From Methylosinus sp. PW1 (GTDB lineage Bacteria > Pseudomonadota > Alphaproteobacteria > Rhizobiales > Beijerinckiaceae): a DNA stretch of 64,000 nucleotides. A model generated the notes under the pieces. It searched no databases. It was given only the letters and a program-made list of their open reading frames with translations, and was not told the DNA's origin. Below are positions 37,905 to 47,064 of this stretch, piece after piece (within the stretch, counting starts at the first letter, position 1; each line of letters opens with the position of its first letter). The stretch covers positions 620,001-684,000 of the forward strand of contig NZ_JQNK01000008.1 of NCBI RefSeq assembly GCF_000745215.1. The letters are read 5' to 3'. A program made the position numbers and the translations under genes.

Positions 37905-39132
37905 TGTCCCGTCTCATAAATTTGTAGCCATGTCTCCGCGATCATGATTCTTTGGTCCCAATGGAGATTCGGAGGGGCGGACATGGCGAAGGGCAGAGCG
38001 ACCAAAGCGACCAAGATCGAGCTGAGCGAGGTCGAACGGGAAAACCTCAACCGGCTCGTTCGGCGACGCAAGGTAGCGCGCGGGGATGCGCAGCGCGCGG
38101 AGATCGTGTTGCGGGCCGCCGAGGGGCTCAACAACTGCGAGATCGCGGCCGCGGTCGGCGTAACACGGCAGACCGTGCGCACATGGCGCGAGCGTTTCGC
38201 CAAGCACCGTCTCGATGGTCTCGACGATGAACCGCGCTGTGGCGCGCCACGCAAGATCGGCGACGACCGCGTCGAAGAGATCGTGACCAAGACACTTGAA
38301 ACGCAGCCCAAGAACGCGACGCACTGGAGCACGCGCGGCATGGCGAAAGCATCGGGCGTGTCGACTTCGTCGGTGCATCGCATTTGGCGTGCGTTCTCCC
38401 TGCAACCACATCGCACCGAGACCTTCAAGCTTTCGACCGACCCGCAATTTGTCGAGAAAGTGCGCGACATCGTTGGTCTCTATCTCGATCCGCCCGACAA
38501 GGCGCTGGTGATATGCGTCGATGAAAAGAGCCAAATACAAGCGCTCGATCGAACGCAGCCGTTGCTGCCGATGCGCCCCGGACAGGTCGAGCGGCGCACG
38601 CACGACTACGACCGGCACGGCACAACGACGCTATTTGCCGGCTTCATCGCGGCTGTCACGGCCGAGACGGCCGTGAAGGCTGGCAGCGTGATCGGCACGT
38701 GCATGCCGCGCCATCGCGCGCAGGAGTTCCGCAAGTTTCTCGATGAAGTCGAGCGCAATGTTCCCTCCGGCCTCGACATTCATGTCGTGATGGACAATGC
38801 TTCGAGCCACAAGACGCAAATGATCCGCAGATGGTTCGCCAAGCGGCCGCACTGGCACATGCATTTCACTCCGACATCGTCGTCGTGGATCAATCAGGTC
38901 GAACGCTTCTTTGCGCTTCTGGCCGAGAAGCAGATCAAGCCAGGCGCGCACAAGTCTGTCAAAGACCTCATCGCCGCTATCAAGGCTTTCCTCGCCCAAC
39001 AGAACGCCGATCCGAAACCGCTGCGCTGGACCAAGTCAGCCGACGACATCCTGGCGTCAATCGAACGCTTCTGTCGTCGTACAATCGACCTCCACGCGAA
39101 AGCTGGATAGAAATTTCTGAATCAGGACACTA
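37902..39132 (+). mobile_element. IS630-family insertion sequence
   Basis: A TA dinucleotide flanks each side (37902-37903 and 39131-39132), the usual IS630 target duplication. Terminal inverted repeats: left GTGTCCCGTCTCATAAATTT (from 37904) and right, read inward, GTGTCCTGATTCAGAAATTT (from 39130), 15 of 20 matching. The body is about 1227 bp with a single transposase gene. Complete in appearance. Confidence 0.9.
37983..39110 (+). CDS. IS630-family transposase
   Basis: 375 aa. N-terminal HTH for end binding (NNCEIAAAVGVTRQTVRTWR, plus WSTRGMAKASGVSTSSVHRI) and a DDE RNase H-like catalytic domain: Asp in VICVDEKSQIQALDR, Asp in VVMDNASSHKTQ, Glu in SSWINQVERFFALL. No frameshift or stop, so it is probably active. 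The ATG at 37983 (MAKGRATKATK) is favoured over an earlier in-frame ATG near the IS end. Confidence 0.92.
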   Translation: MAKGRATKATKIELSEVERENLNRLVRRRKVARGDAQRAEIVLRAAEGLNNCEIAAAVGVTRQTVRTWRERFAKHRLDGLDDEPRCGAPRKIGDDRVEEIVTKTLETQPKNATHWSTRGMAKASGVSTSSVHRIWRAFSLQPHRTETFKLSTDPQFVEKVRDIVGLYLDPPDKALVICVDEKSQIQALDRTQPLLPMRPGQVERRTHDYDRHGTTTLFAGFIAAVTAETAVKAGSVIGTCMPRHRAQEFRKFLDEVERNVPSGLDIHVVMDNASSHKTQMIRRWFAKRPHWHMHFTPTSSSWINQVERFFALLAEKQIKPGAHKSVKDLIAAIKAFLAQQNADPKPLRWTKSADDILASIERFCRRTIDLHAKAG

Positions 39133-39160
39133 GCGTCTCGCATCATTGTTCGACTGAGAA

Positions 39161-39219
39161 GCGAGCCTTCAGGCTCGCGGTCCAAAGCGCTCCCTGGACC
39201 GCGAGCCTTAGAGGCTCGC
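39161..39219. repeat. Double hairpin repeat between IS630 and the S9 peptidase gene
   Basis: GCGAGCCTTCAGGCTCGC (39161-39178) and GCGAGCCTTAGAGGCTCGC (39201-39219) are each self-complementary, and GGTCCA/TGGACC between them also pair. The whole block is one large palindrome. It could be a terminator or a REP-type element. It belongs to the region downstream of the metallopeptidase before the IS arrived. Confidence 0.7.
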
Positions 39220-39257
39220 TCTTCGAAGCGGTTTCGATTTTGCGGAGATCGATTGCA

Positions 39258-41168
39258 ATGCCCGACCAGCTCATTCCCAGAGCGCATCTGTTCGGCAATC
39301 CGACCAAGGCGGGGACGCGGCTGAGCCCGGACGGGCGGCGGCTCGCCTGGCTGCAGCCCGATGCGGGCGTGCTCAATATTTTCGTTGCGCCGCTCGATCG
39401 TCTCGAGGATGCGCGCGTCGTCACCCATGATCGCAAGCGCGGCGTGCGGAACTTCTCCTGGGCCTATGACGGCCACAGCCTGCTCTACATGCAGGACGAG
39501 GGCGGCGACGAGAATTTTCACGTCTATGTCGTCGACTCCGAGGGCGGACCCGCGCGCGATCTCACGCCTTTCGAGGGCGTCGCCGCGCGCGTCAGCGGAA
39601 CCAGCCGCAAGATTCGCGATCGAATCCTTCTTTCGATCAACCGCCGCGACAAGCGCTTTCACGATCTCTATTCGGCGATCCTCGCCACCGGCGAATTGAC
39701 GCTGGTGCAAGAAAATCCAGGCTTCGCCGGCTTCATCCATGACGACGATCTCACGCCGCGCCTCGCGCTGCGCAGCGGCAAGGATGGAAGCAGCGCGATT
39801 TTGCGTCCCGACGGCGCCGGCGGCTGGAGCCAATGGATCATCTTCTCGCCGGAGGATGCGCGCACATCATCGCCGCTGCATCTCGACGCCGCGGCGAAGA
39901 CGTTGTTCTTGCGCGACAGCCGCGGGCGCGACAAGGCGGCGCTGTTTCGCGTCGATGTCGCCTCTGGCGAAACCAAGCTCATCGCCGAGAGCGACAAGGC
40001 CGATCTCGGTCATGTCATCGCCGATCGCGATAGCTATGAGCCGCTCGCCTATAGCGTCGAGCGCGAGCGCTTCGAATATGTCGCGCTCGACGATCGCATA
40101 AAGGCGGATATCGATTTTCTGAACGCGCGCGACATCGGCGATTGGAGCATCGGCAGCCGCACTGAGGACGATTCGCTCTGGACCGTCTCGGCGCAATCCG
40201 ACACCAGCCCATCCGCTTCCTATCTCTATGATCGCCGCGCGAAGAGCCTGCGCCTGCTGCATCATGCGCGGCCGCAGCTCATCGGCGCGCCGCTGCGGCC
40301 CATGCGGCCGGTGACGATCAAATCGCGCGATGGGCTCGATCTCATCTGCTATCTCACTCTGCCGCAGACGGCGGAGGCGAAGGCGCCGCAGCCCATGGTG
40401 CTCTATGTGCACGGCGGACCGTGGGGGCGCGATTCCTTCGGCTATAACGCCACGCATCAATGGCTCGCCAATCGCGGCTACGCCGTGCTCAGCGTGAATT
40501 TCCGCGCCTCGACCGGGCTGGGAAAGGCCTTCGTCAACGCCGGCGATCACGAATGGGGCCGGCGCATGGACGATGATCTCAACGACGCCGTCGATTGGGC
40601 GATAAGGCAGGGCGTCGCCGATATGAGCCGCATCGCCATAATGGGCGGCAGCTATGGCGGCTACGCTACGCTGGTCGGCCTCACGCGCAATCCGCAGCGC
40701 TATGCTTGCGGCGTCGATGTCGTCGGCCCGTCCAATCTCGAGACGTTGATCGCGACCATTCCGCCCTATTGGGAATCTGCGCGCGCGCAATTGGTGAAGG
40801 CGCTCGGCGATCCGGCGACGGAGGAGGGGCGCGCGCTGCTGCGCGAGCGCTCGCCGCTCAATTTCGCCGATCGTCTCGCCAAGCCGCTGCTGATCGCGCA
40901 AGGCGCCAATGATCCGCGCGTGAAAAAGGCCGAGGCCGAGCAGATGGTGGCGGCGCTGGAAGCCAAGAAGATTCCCGTCGCCTATCTGCTCTATCCCGAC
41001 GAGGGCCATGGCTTCGCGCGGCCGGAGAATGCGCTCTCCTACCACGCCGTCGCGGAGAATTTCCTCGCCCGTCATCTCGGCGGCCGCGCCGAGCCGGTGC
41101 GCGCGGAGGAGCTTGCTGCGAGCAGCCTGAAGATAGAGAAGGGCGCGTCGGAGCTGGCGTTGCCATGA
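39258..41168 (+). CDS. S9-family prolyl oligopeptidase-like serine peptidase
   Basis: 636 aa. An N-terminal beta-propeller (about 1-370; repeats such as LSPDGRRLAWLQPD and SWAYDGHSLLYMQD) gates a C-terminal alpha/beta-hydrolase. Catalytic triad Ser465 (GGSYGGY), Asp552 (GANDPRV) and His584 (DEGHGF). VHGGPWGRDSFGYN is the oxyanion region. No signal peptide is seen, so it is probably cytosolic. The ATG at 39258 is preferred over a TTG 18 bp upstream. Confidence 0.9.
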   Translation: MPDQLIPRAHLFGNPTKAGTRLSPDGRRLAWLQPDAGVLNIFVAPLDRLEDARVVTHDRKRGVRNFSWAYDGHSLLYMQDEGGDENFHVYVVDSEGGPARDLTPFEGVAARVSGTSRKIRDRILLSINRRDKRFHDLYSAILATGELTLVQENPGFAGFIHDDDLTPRLALRSGKDGSSAILRPDGAGGWSQWIIFSPEDARTSSPLHLDAAAKTLFLRDSRGRDKAALFRVDVASGETKLIAESDKADLGHVIADRDSYEPLAYSVERERFEYVALDDRIKADIDFLNARDIGDWSIGSRTEDDSLWTVSAQSDTSPSASYLYDRRAKSLRLLHHARPQLIGAPLRPMRPVTIKSRDGLDLICYLTLPQTAEAKAPQPMVLYVHGGPWGRDSFGYNATHQWLANRGYAVLSVNFRASTGLGKAFVNAGDHEWGRRMDDDLNDAVDWAIRQGVADMSRIAIMGGSYGGYATLVGLTRNPQRYACGVDVVGPSNLETLIATIPPYWESARAQLVKALGDPATEEGRALLRERSPLNFADRLAKPLLIAQGANDPRVKKAEAEQMVAALEAKKIPVAYLLYPDEGHGFARPENALSYHAVAENFLARHLGGRAEPVRAEELAASSLKIEKGASELALP

Positions 41169-41186
41169 AGCGAGCCTGACGTTACG

Positions 41187-41756
41187 TCAGATCGCGCGGC
41201 GGGCTTTCGTCGTCAGCTCGGTCGCGCGCAGCTTTTTGGCGAGCGTCGCCAGATCGCCGGCGGCGCCGAAATCCTCGCGCCGCGCGACGAGGCCCACCGC
41301 TTCCGCCAGCCGTGGCGCGATGCGCGTCAGCAGCGAGCTGGGCGCCGCGCGCAGCACCAGCGCGCGGCCCTGCTCGCCATAGGACAGAGCGTCGCGCAAT
41401 TCATCGACGAAGCCGCGCTCCGGCGCATGGCCGGCGCGCAGAACCAGCACATCGGGATAGCGCATCGCCGGCAGCGCGCGGGCGAGGCCGGAACGCGCGT
41501 CGACGGCTTCCACCAGCCCGCAGCCCGCCTCCTCGGCGATGATGCCGAGGCCGGAGTCGGGCGGCCCCACCAGCACGGCGTCGGCGACGAGGCCGGCGAC
41601 GCAGGCGTCGATGAGCGAGGCGAGCGTGCGCACGATCGCGTCGCGCTCGGCCGATTCCCGGGCGCGCCCGCCCGTCGCCGGGGGCGTGTCGAATGCGAGT
41701 ATGACGGCCGAGAGCATGAGCGTCGCCAGAGAGAGCGCCTGTCGTAAGACGCTCAT
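41187..41756 (-). CDS. Hypothetical protein, faintly glycosyltransferase-2-like
   Basis: 189 aa. Starts with a hydrophobic stretch (MSVLRQALSLATLMLSAVIL), then IVRTLASLIDACVAGLVADAVL and GIIAEEAGCGLVEA. This pattern recalls the shortened GT2-like proteins of rhizobia, in which the DxD motif is lost, but the match is weak. The start at 41756 has GTGGGA upstream; an in-frame ATG 27 bp earlier exists. It is transcribed leftward, separate from the cysteine-cluster gene 60 bp upstream. Confidence 0.55.
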   Translation of the reverse strand: MSVLRQALSLATLMLSAVILAFDTPPATGGRARESAERDAIVRTLASLIDACVAGLVADAVLVGPPDSGLGIIAEEAGCGLVEAVDARSGLARALPAMRYPDVLVLRAGHAPERGFVDELRDALSYGEQGRALVLRAAPSSLLTRIAPRLAEAVGLVARREDFGAAGDLATLAKKLRATELTTKARRAI

Positions 41757-41816
41757 ATCCCACATTTTCGCCATGCTCGGCAAATGCGCCGCGTCAGGCC
41801 CGCCAAATGCGCCGCG

Positions 41817-42563
41817 TCAGCTTCGCAACGAGTCGAATGTCGAGCCGATCTCGGCGGCGGCGAAATCCGCTATGGCCGCGGGCAGCAGCGGGTCCTCGCC
41901 CGCGATCCAGCGCCGCTCGGCGTCCGCATCGTCGAGCGCTATGGCGACGGCGCCATTGAGCTCATAGAGGCGCCAGGCGAGGCTCGCCGAGCGCAGCGAT
42001 GACATCAGCGCATTCTGCACCATGCTGCGGACCATGAGATGCGGCGTCGAGACGGCGGTGTCGGCGTCATGGCCGCTGGTCGCGGCGATGCAGGCGTTCT
42101 TGTCATAGGAGGCGTGGCCGCGGCAGGCGAGCGGCCGCAGCCGATAGAGCAGGCAGAGGCCGGCCTCTATGTAAGGGCAGGGCTGGCGCAGCGCCATGCG
42201 CGCGCTCTCCGAGCAGCCATTGGCGAAAGCGTTGATCGCCCCTATGCGCCCCGGCAGATCGACGCCGCGCTGCGCCAGCGCGCGCTGATTGGCGTTGACG
42301 AAACGCGCGATGAGAAACACCTCGGGAGCCGTGGCGACGACGCGCAGCACGCAGCAGGCGGGACAATCGCCGGCGCAGGCGATGGCCGGCGCGCCTTCCG
42401 TCTGAATGACGAGATTGCCCTCGAAGCTGTCGAAGGCCTGGAGGCACAGCGCGCCGATGAACTCCGGCCGCGCGCGGCGTTCGCGGATCGTCGCGTCGAA
42501 GGCGTCGGCCATAGCGTTGAAGAAGGAGGAGGGGCCGTCGGCGGTCGGTGTCGGATCGGTCAT
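41817..42563 (-). CDS. YkgJ-family cysteine cluster protein
   Basis: 248 aa. A Cys-rich metal site of the CxxxCxxCC type (IACAGDCPACCVLRVVATAPE, residues about 62-75) plus later cysteines in RQPCPYIEAGLCLLYRLRPLACRGHASYDKNAC. Such clusters bind zinc or an Fe-S centre; the function is not established. The C-terminal half is helical and lacks recognised motifs. Confidence 0.8.
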   Translation of the reverse strand: MTDPTPTADGPSSFFNAMADAFDATIRERRARPEFIGALCLQAFDSFEGNLVIQTEGAPAIACAGDCPACCVLRVVATAPEVFLIARFVNANQRALAQRGVDLPGRIGAINAFANGCSESARMALRQPCPYIEAGLCLLYRLRPLACRGHASYDKNACIAATSGHDADTAVSTPHLMVRSMVQNALMSSLRSASLAWRLYELNGAVAIALDDADAERRWIAGEDPLLPAAIADFAAAEIGSTFDSLRS

Positions 42564-42721
42564 GGGCGCGCTCGGGTCGTGGCTCTCGTTGATGTTATGT
42601 AAACATGATACATAACGATGAGCAAGCCGCCGAGTCCCCCAAAATGTCGGCGGCCGGAACTCGCATCCTGCTCGCGCGTTTTCTACCGCTTCGGGGCCGG
42701 GCGCGCAAAGGGGAGGACGTC

Positions 42722-42955
42722 ATGGGACGAAACCTGTCGAAACTGGCCGCGGCCGCCGTCGCAGTCTTCGGCGTCGCCGGCGCTGCGCAGGCGCATAATG
42801 ATTTCACCGATCGCGCGGAATATTACGCCGCCACGCCGCAGGCCCCGGCCTATTACGAGCCGCAATATTATTATGCTTATCCGAGCTATTCGGAGCCGTA
42901 TTATTCAGGGCGCTCGATCTATGTCGCGCCCCGGCGCAGGTGGCGCGATCGATAG
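42722..42955 (+). CDS. Small secreted tyrosine-rich protein
   Basis: 77 aa. A signal peptide (KLAAAAVAVFGVAGAAQAH) precedes a short mature chain dominated by Tyr and Pro (EYYAATPQAPAYYEPQYYYA, then YPSYSEPYY) and ending in RRRWRDR. No domain recognised. The ATG at 42722 has a GGGGAGG ribosome site; the open frame upstream is not used. Tyr-rich secreted peptides of this kind are frequent in Hyphomicrobiales but are uncharacterised. Confidence 0.7.
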   Translation: MGRNLSKLAAAAVAVFGVAGAAQAHNDFTDRAEYYAATPQAPAYYEPQYYYAYPSYSEPYYSGRSIYVAPRRRWRDR

Positions 42956-42988
42956 GCGGGGATGTCTAAAGAGCGCGAGGCGCGAGCT

Positions 42989-43657
42989 TCAAAACTCGAC
43001 CTCGAGCTCCTCGATCTCTTCCTTCTCGAGCAGCGCGGCCGCGATCCATTCCTGCATCGCCGGCAATTCGAAAATGCGGTCGCAATAGGCCTGGCTGACG
43101 TCGTCCAGCGGAACGTCGTAAGTGCGAAAGCGCGTCGCCACCGGCGCGTACATGGCGTCGGCCATGGAGAGCTGGCCGAAGAGATAAGGCCCGCCATAGG
43201 TCTCGAGGCATTCGCGCCAGATCTGCGTGACGCGCGCGATGTCGCCTTGCGCCTTCGACCAGACCTTGAACTTGGGGAAATGGCCTTTCAGATTCATCGG
43301 CAGCGCCGAGCGCAGCGAGGTGAAGCCCGAGTGAATCTCGCCGCAGATGGAGCGGCAATGCGCGCGGCGCATGCGATCGGTCGGCAATAGTCCCGCCGTC
43401 GGCGCGATCTCGTTCAAGAACTCTCCGATCGCCAGAGTGTCCCAAATCTTCGCGCCGTCATGCGTGAGGCATGGCACGAGGATGGACGGCGACAGCAGGA
43501 GTATTTCCGCGCGCGCCGCGACATCGTCGGGGCTGACGACGATTTCCTCGAAAGCGACGCCGGAGAGCTTGGCCATCAGCCAGCCCCGCAAGGACCAAGA
43601 CGAATAGTTTTTGCTGCTGATCGTGAGCGTCGTCGTCGCCGCCGTTTTCGCCGCCAT
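42989..43657 (-). CDS. Glutathione S-transferase family protein
   Basis: 222 aa. Thioredoxin-fold N-terminus (LTISSKNYSSWSLRGWLMAKLSGVAFEEI) with the Ser/Ser active-site region, the cis-Pro loop SILVPCLTHDG and IWDTLAIGEFLNE, then an all-helical C-terminal domain. The ATG at 43657 follows AGGAGGAAG. Reaction not determinable. Confidence 0.85.
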   Translation of the reverse strand: MAAKTAATTTLTISSKNYSSWSLRGWLMAKLSGVAFEEIVVSPDDVAARAEILLLSPSILVPCLTHDGAKIWDTLAIGEFLNEIAPTAGLLPTDRMRRAHCRSICGEIHSGFTSLRSALPMNLKGHFPKFKVWSKAQGDIARVTQIWRECLETYGGPYLFGQLSMADAMYAPVATRFRTYDVPLDDVSQAYCDRIFELPAMQEWIAAALLEKEEIEELEVEF

Positions 43658-43782
43658 GAGAAACGCTTCCTCCTTTTCCTTTGGTGGACTGTGCAGCAAG
43701 CGCTGTGCCATGCTAGAGCCCGTCCATGGCACGGGGCTTGCTCGACCTGCCCCATCGGTAACGGAAGGTTTCGCTCAGCCGC

Positions 43783-45000
43783 ATGATGTATGACGCATAT
43801 CAGAGCTACGCCGACGTGAGCAATCGACTTCGTCTGGCGGCGGCGAGCGGCGAGCGACTGGCTCGCCTATGGAAATCGACGCCTTACGCCTCGCCTTTGC
43901 GGTGCTTCGAGGCTTATTGCGAGCTGGTCTCGCTGCTCGGCTTCACGCATGTGCGTCCCGACTATGGCGTCACGCAGATCACGACACACAATGGCGCCGT
44001 TATCGACGTGATAGAGGAGCCGGTCTATTCGACGCCCTTCTGCCAGCTGCTGCGCTTCGTGCGCAAGGATGCGGAAAATCTCCCGCGCGTGCTGCTCGTC
44101 GCGCCCATGTCCGGGCATTTCGCGACTCTGCTGCGCGGCACGATCCGCACGCTCGCGCAGGACCACGACGTCTACGTCACCGACTGGATCAACACGCGCG
44201 ACATACCGCTCTCGCAGGGCGTTTTCGGCATGGACGAGTTCGTCCAGCATCTGATCGATTTTCTGCGCTTCCTCGGCCCGCCCGCCCATGTCGTCGCGGT
44301 CTGCCAGCCGACGGTCGCCGCGCTCTCCACCGTCTCGATAATGGCCGAGGACAATGACCCCGCGCAGCCGGCGAGCCTGACGCTGATGGCTGGACCGCTC
44401 GATGTCAGCGTGTCGCCGACCAAGGTCAATGAATTCGCCGTCTCCAAGCCGATCGAATGGTTTCACAACAATGTGATCGGCACTGTGCCGCGGATGCTGC
44501 CGGGGGCGGGGCGGCGCGTCTATCCAGGCTTTCTGCAAATCTCCGGCTTCATGAGCATGAACGCCGAGCGCCACGCCAACGCTTTCATCGATCTCTTCCG
44601 CCATCGCGTCGAAGGCGATCACGAGAAGGCGGACCGCATCCGCACCTTCTATGAGGAATATTTCGCGATCATGGACCTCGATGCGGATTTCTATCTGCAG
44701 ACGATCGAGACCGTCTTCCACAAAAATGCCCTTTCTGCAGGCAGTCTGCTTTTTAAAGGGCGCAAGGTGACGCCGCGCGCGATCAAGAAGACCTTCCTGC
44801 TCACGGTGGAGGGCGAGAAGGACGATATTTGCGCCGTGGGCCAGACGCTCGCCGCCCAGGATATGTGCAGCGGCCTGCGTCCCTATATGAAGTCGCACCA
44901 TTTGCAGGCTGGCGTCGGCCATTATGGCGTCTTCAACGGCAAGCGCTGGGACAATCAGATCTACCCCGTGGTGCGCGACCACATCCAGAACAGCCTGTGA
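43783..45000 (+). CDS. phaZ: Intracellular polyhydroxyalkanoate depolymerase
   Basis: 405 aa. It degrades stored PHB inside the cell. The alpha/beta-hydrolase nucleophile is a Cys (C174 in AVCQPTVAAL), which marks intracellular PhaZ as opposed to secreted Ser enzymes. His380 in AGVGHYGVFNGKRW is the catalytic base. YVTDWINTRDIPLSQG and GFMSMNAERH are family signatures. No phaC or phasin gene is close by. It implies that the organism stores PHA. Confidence 0.93.
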   Translation: MMYDAYQSYADVSNRLRLAAASGERLARLWKSTPYASPLRCFEAYCELVSLLGFTHVRPDYGVTQITTHNGAVIDVIEEPVYSTPFCQLLRFVRKDAENLPRVLLVAPMSGHFATLLRGTIRTLAQDHDVYVTDWINTRDIPLSQGVFGMDEFVQHLIDFLRFLGPPAHVVAVCQPTVAALSTVSIMAEDNDPAQPASLTLMAGPLDVSVSPTKVNEFAVSKPIEWFHNNVIGTVPRMLPGAGRRVYPGFLQISGFMSMNAERHANAFIDLFRHRVEGDHEKADRIRTFYEEYFAIMDLDADFYLQTIETVFHKNALSAGSLLFKGRKVTPRAIKKTFLLTVEGEKDDICAVGQTLAAQDMCSGLRPYMKSHHLQAGVGHYGVFNGKRWDNQIYPVVRDHIQNSL

Positions 45001-45548
45001 GCGGGCGAAGGCTGCGCTCGCCGCGCCTTCCCTGACGAAGCTTCTTTGAGCAAAGTGGCGAGACGGTCGGTGCGGATATTTGTCCGCGGCGGGCGCGAGC
45101 CTGTCTCCATCGGAGCGCCCAATCGGCAGGCGGCCCGCTTTTCAGAAGGCGCGCGGCGGGGCCGCTCCATCCGTTGCAGCGACAATCAGGACAGCCTGCG
45201 CCGGGCCGGCCGAGGCCGGGACTGTGACAAATTGTTGCAGGGCGTCACGGCGGCGCCGCAAGGGCGCGGGCAGGGCGTTCGCCGGGGGTGGATGACCTCA
45301 TATAAATATCTGAATTATAATAATATATAGTGGCTGTTGAGGCATCGTGAAGGTTACTGGATCATTACGTTCCTCTATAGCCCGACGGGAATTTTTCCTT
45401 GAAGTTTTTGTGCGGCGCAATATTCTAAGTTCACTGAATTTCGGCCCGCTCCGTCGGGCATCGTTCCCGCGCCGCGCCGCCGAAATCGTAATTTAGAGAA
45501 GCCTTCCGACCCGTTCGACGGTGGCTGCGAAGGCGAGACGAGGTCACT
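45001..45548. other. 548 bp non-coding gap with an AT-rich island
   Basis: No supported gene. A strongly AT-rich block at about 45297-45333 (TATAAATATCTGAATTATAA and following) stands out against the GC-rich background. Further right are a promoter-like pair (listed separately) and a hairpin GCCCGCTCCGTCGGGC near 45442. It probably holds the regulatory region and leader of the small membrane protein gene at 45549. Confidence 0.5.
45399..45426 (+). promoter_or_regulatory. Candidate promoter of the small membrane protein gene
   Basis: TTGAAG (45399-45404), 16 bp spacer, TATTCT (45421-45426). Transcription would begin near 45433 and leave a leader of about 115 nt that contains a GC hairpin. Confidence 0.45.
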
Positions 45549-45839
45549 ATGGAATCGATCAAGACTTGGTTTCAGGACTGGTCCGACGCCTGCGAATACG
45601 CCAAGGAATGCGCGCCCGACCTGTCTTTCCTCCCCGGCGAGCCCTTCACCGCGCTTTTCGGCATCGCCGCCGTCTGCTTCCTCGTCTGGTGGTGGAACGA
45701 GCGTTCCCTGCGCGCCAAAATGGCGATCGTCGCCAGCGCCTGGGCCACGCCGCTGCAGGTCGAGGCTCCCGCGAGCCCGGTCGCCACTCCTGACCGCGCA
45801 TGGGCTCTCACCCCGGCCGCTCTGAAGCGCGCCGCTTGA
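45549..45839 (+). CDS. Small single-pass membrane protein of unknown function
   Basis: 96 aa. An acidic, Trp-containing head ([20 protein letters not shown]), then a helix at about 33-50 ([17 protein letters not shown]), a basic flank ([10 protein letters not shown]) and an Ala/Pro-rich tail. The ATG has an AGGT site. Two cysteines lie in the head. It has its own upstream regulatory region. No family recognised. Confidence 0.65.
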   Translation: MESIKTWFQDWSDACEYAKECAPDLSFLPGEPFTALFGIAAVCFLVWWWNERSLRAKMAIVASAWATPLQVEAPASPVATPDRAWALTPAALKRAA

Positions 45840-45960
45840 TCTCACCCGGCGGGCGGCGGCGCGAAAGCGCAGGCCGCCCGATCGCTTTCGGGCGAAAGGT
45901 CGACAGGGCGCCGGCCATAGGCTAGGCGTGGAGCAGGACTCCGCCGGATACGCCGCCGCG

Positions 45961-47049
45961 ATGCGCATCGACTCACGCCACTACCGCACCATCTGGGAAA
46001 ACGCCGACGGAAGCGTCGAGGCGATCGACCAGACCAAGCTCCCCCACAGATTCGAGACCAAAAGGCTCGCCTCGCTCGACGACGCCGTCGCCGCGATCGC
46101 GACCATGGTCGTGCGCGGCGCGCCGCTGATCGGCGTCACCGGCGCCTATGGGCTGGCGCTCGCCGCGGCCGTCGATCCGAGCGACTCGGCGCTGGACGAG
46201 GCCCATGCGCGGCTCGCCGCGGCGCGCCCCACGGCCGTCAATTTGCGCTGGGCGCTCGACCGCATGCGTAGGTTGCTGCTTTCCGCGGCTCCCTCGGACC
46301 GGCGCGCGCTGGCCTTCGGCGAGGCGGCCGCCATCGCCGATGAGGATGCGCTCTGCTGCGAGGCGATCGCCGACCATGGCGCGACGCTGATTTGCGCCGC
46401 CGCCGCCGAGCATCCGGGCCGGCCGGTCAATATTCTCACCCATTGCAACGCCGGCTGGCTCGCCGCCGTCGATTGGGGTACGGCGCTCGCGCCCATCTAC
46501 AAGGCGGCGCGCGATGGAATCGACCTGCATGTGTGGGTCGACGAGACGCGGCCGCGCAATCAAGGCGCGAGCCTCACCGCCTTCGAGCTTTCGGGCGAAG
46601 GGATTCCCCACACCGTCATCGCCGACAACACGGGCGGCCATCTGATGCAGCACGGGCTCGTCGATCTCTGCATCGTCGGCAGCGACCGCACGACGCGCAT
46701 CGGCGATGTCTGCAACAAGATCGGCACCTATCTGAAGGCGCTCGCCGCGCATGACAATGGCGTGCCCTTCTATGTCGCCCTGCCGAGCTCGACAATCGAT
46801 TGGGCGATGCGCGACGGCGTCGCCGAAATCCCGATCGAGCAGCGCGATGCGAGCGAGGTGACGCATATCTCCGGCCTCGCCGACAATGGCGCAGTGACGC
46901 GCGTGCAAGTGACGCCGAAAGGTTCGCCCGCCGCCAATTACGCTTTCGACGTGACGCCTGCGCGCCTCGTCGGCGCGTTGATAACGGAGCGCGGCGTGTG
47001 CGCCGCGAGCGAGGCGGGACTGCGCGGATTGTTTCCTGATTTAGCGTAA
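45961..47049 (+). CDS. mtnA: S-methyl-5-thioribose-1-phosphate isomerase
   Basis: 362 aa. It isomerises methylthioribose-1-P to methylthioribulose-1-P in methylthioadenosine recycling. [29 protein letters not shown] with the catalytic Cys, [19 protein letters not shown] with the catalytic Asp region, [20 protein letters not shown] and PSSTIDWAM are MtnA (eIF2B-like) signatures. An in-frame GTG at 45928 is an alternative start. It faces a class II aldolase gene across a RIME-like repeat. Confidence 0.93.
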   Translation: MRIDSRHYRTIWENADGSVEAIDQTKLPHRFETKRLASLDDAVAAIATMVVRGAPLIGVTGAYGLALAAAVDPSDSALDEAHARLAAARPTAVNLRWALDRMRRLLLSAAPSDRRALAFGEAAAIADEDALCCEAIADHGATLICAAAAEHPGRPVNILTHCNAGWLAAVDWGTALAPIYKAARDGIDLHVWVDETRPRNQGASLTAFELSGEGIPHTVIADNTGGHLMQHGLVDLCIVGSDRTTRIGDVCNKIGTYLKALAAHDNGVPFYVALPSSTIDWAMRDGVAEIPIEQRDASEVTHISGLADNGAVTRVQVTPKGSPAANYAFDVTPARLVGALITERGVCAASEAGLRGLFPDLA

Positions 47050-47064
47050 CCGATGTGCGCGATT

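Noticed and set aside
45046-45330. Small open frame in the gap after phaZ
   Set aside because: Arg/Gly-rich, no ribosome site, runs into the AT-rich block; no conserved feature.
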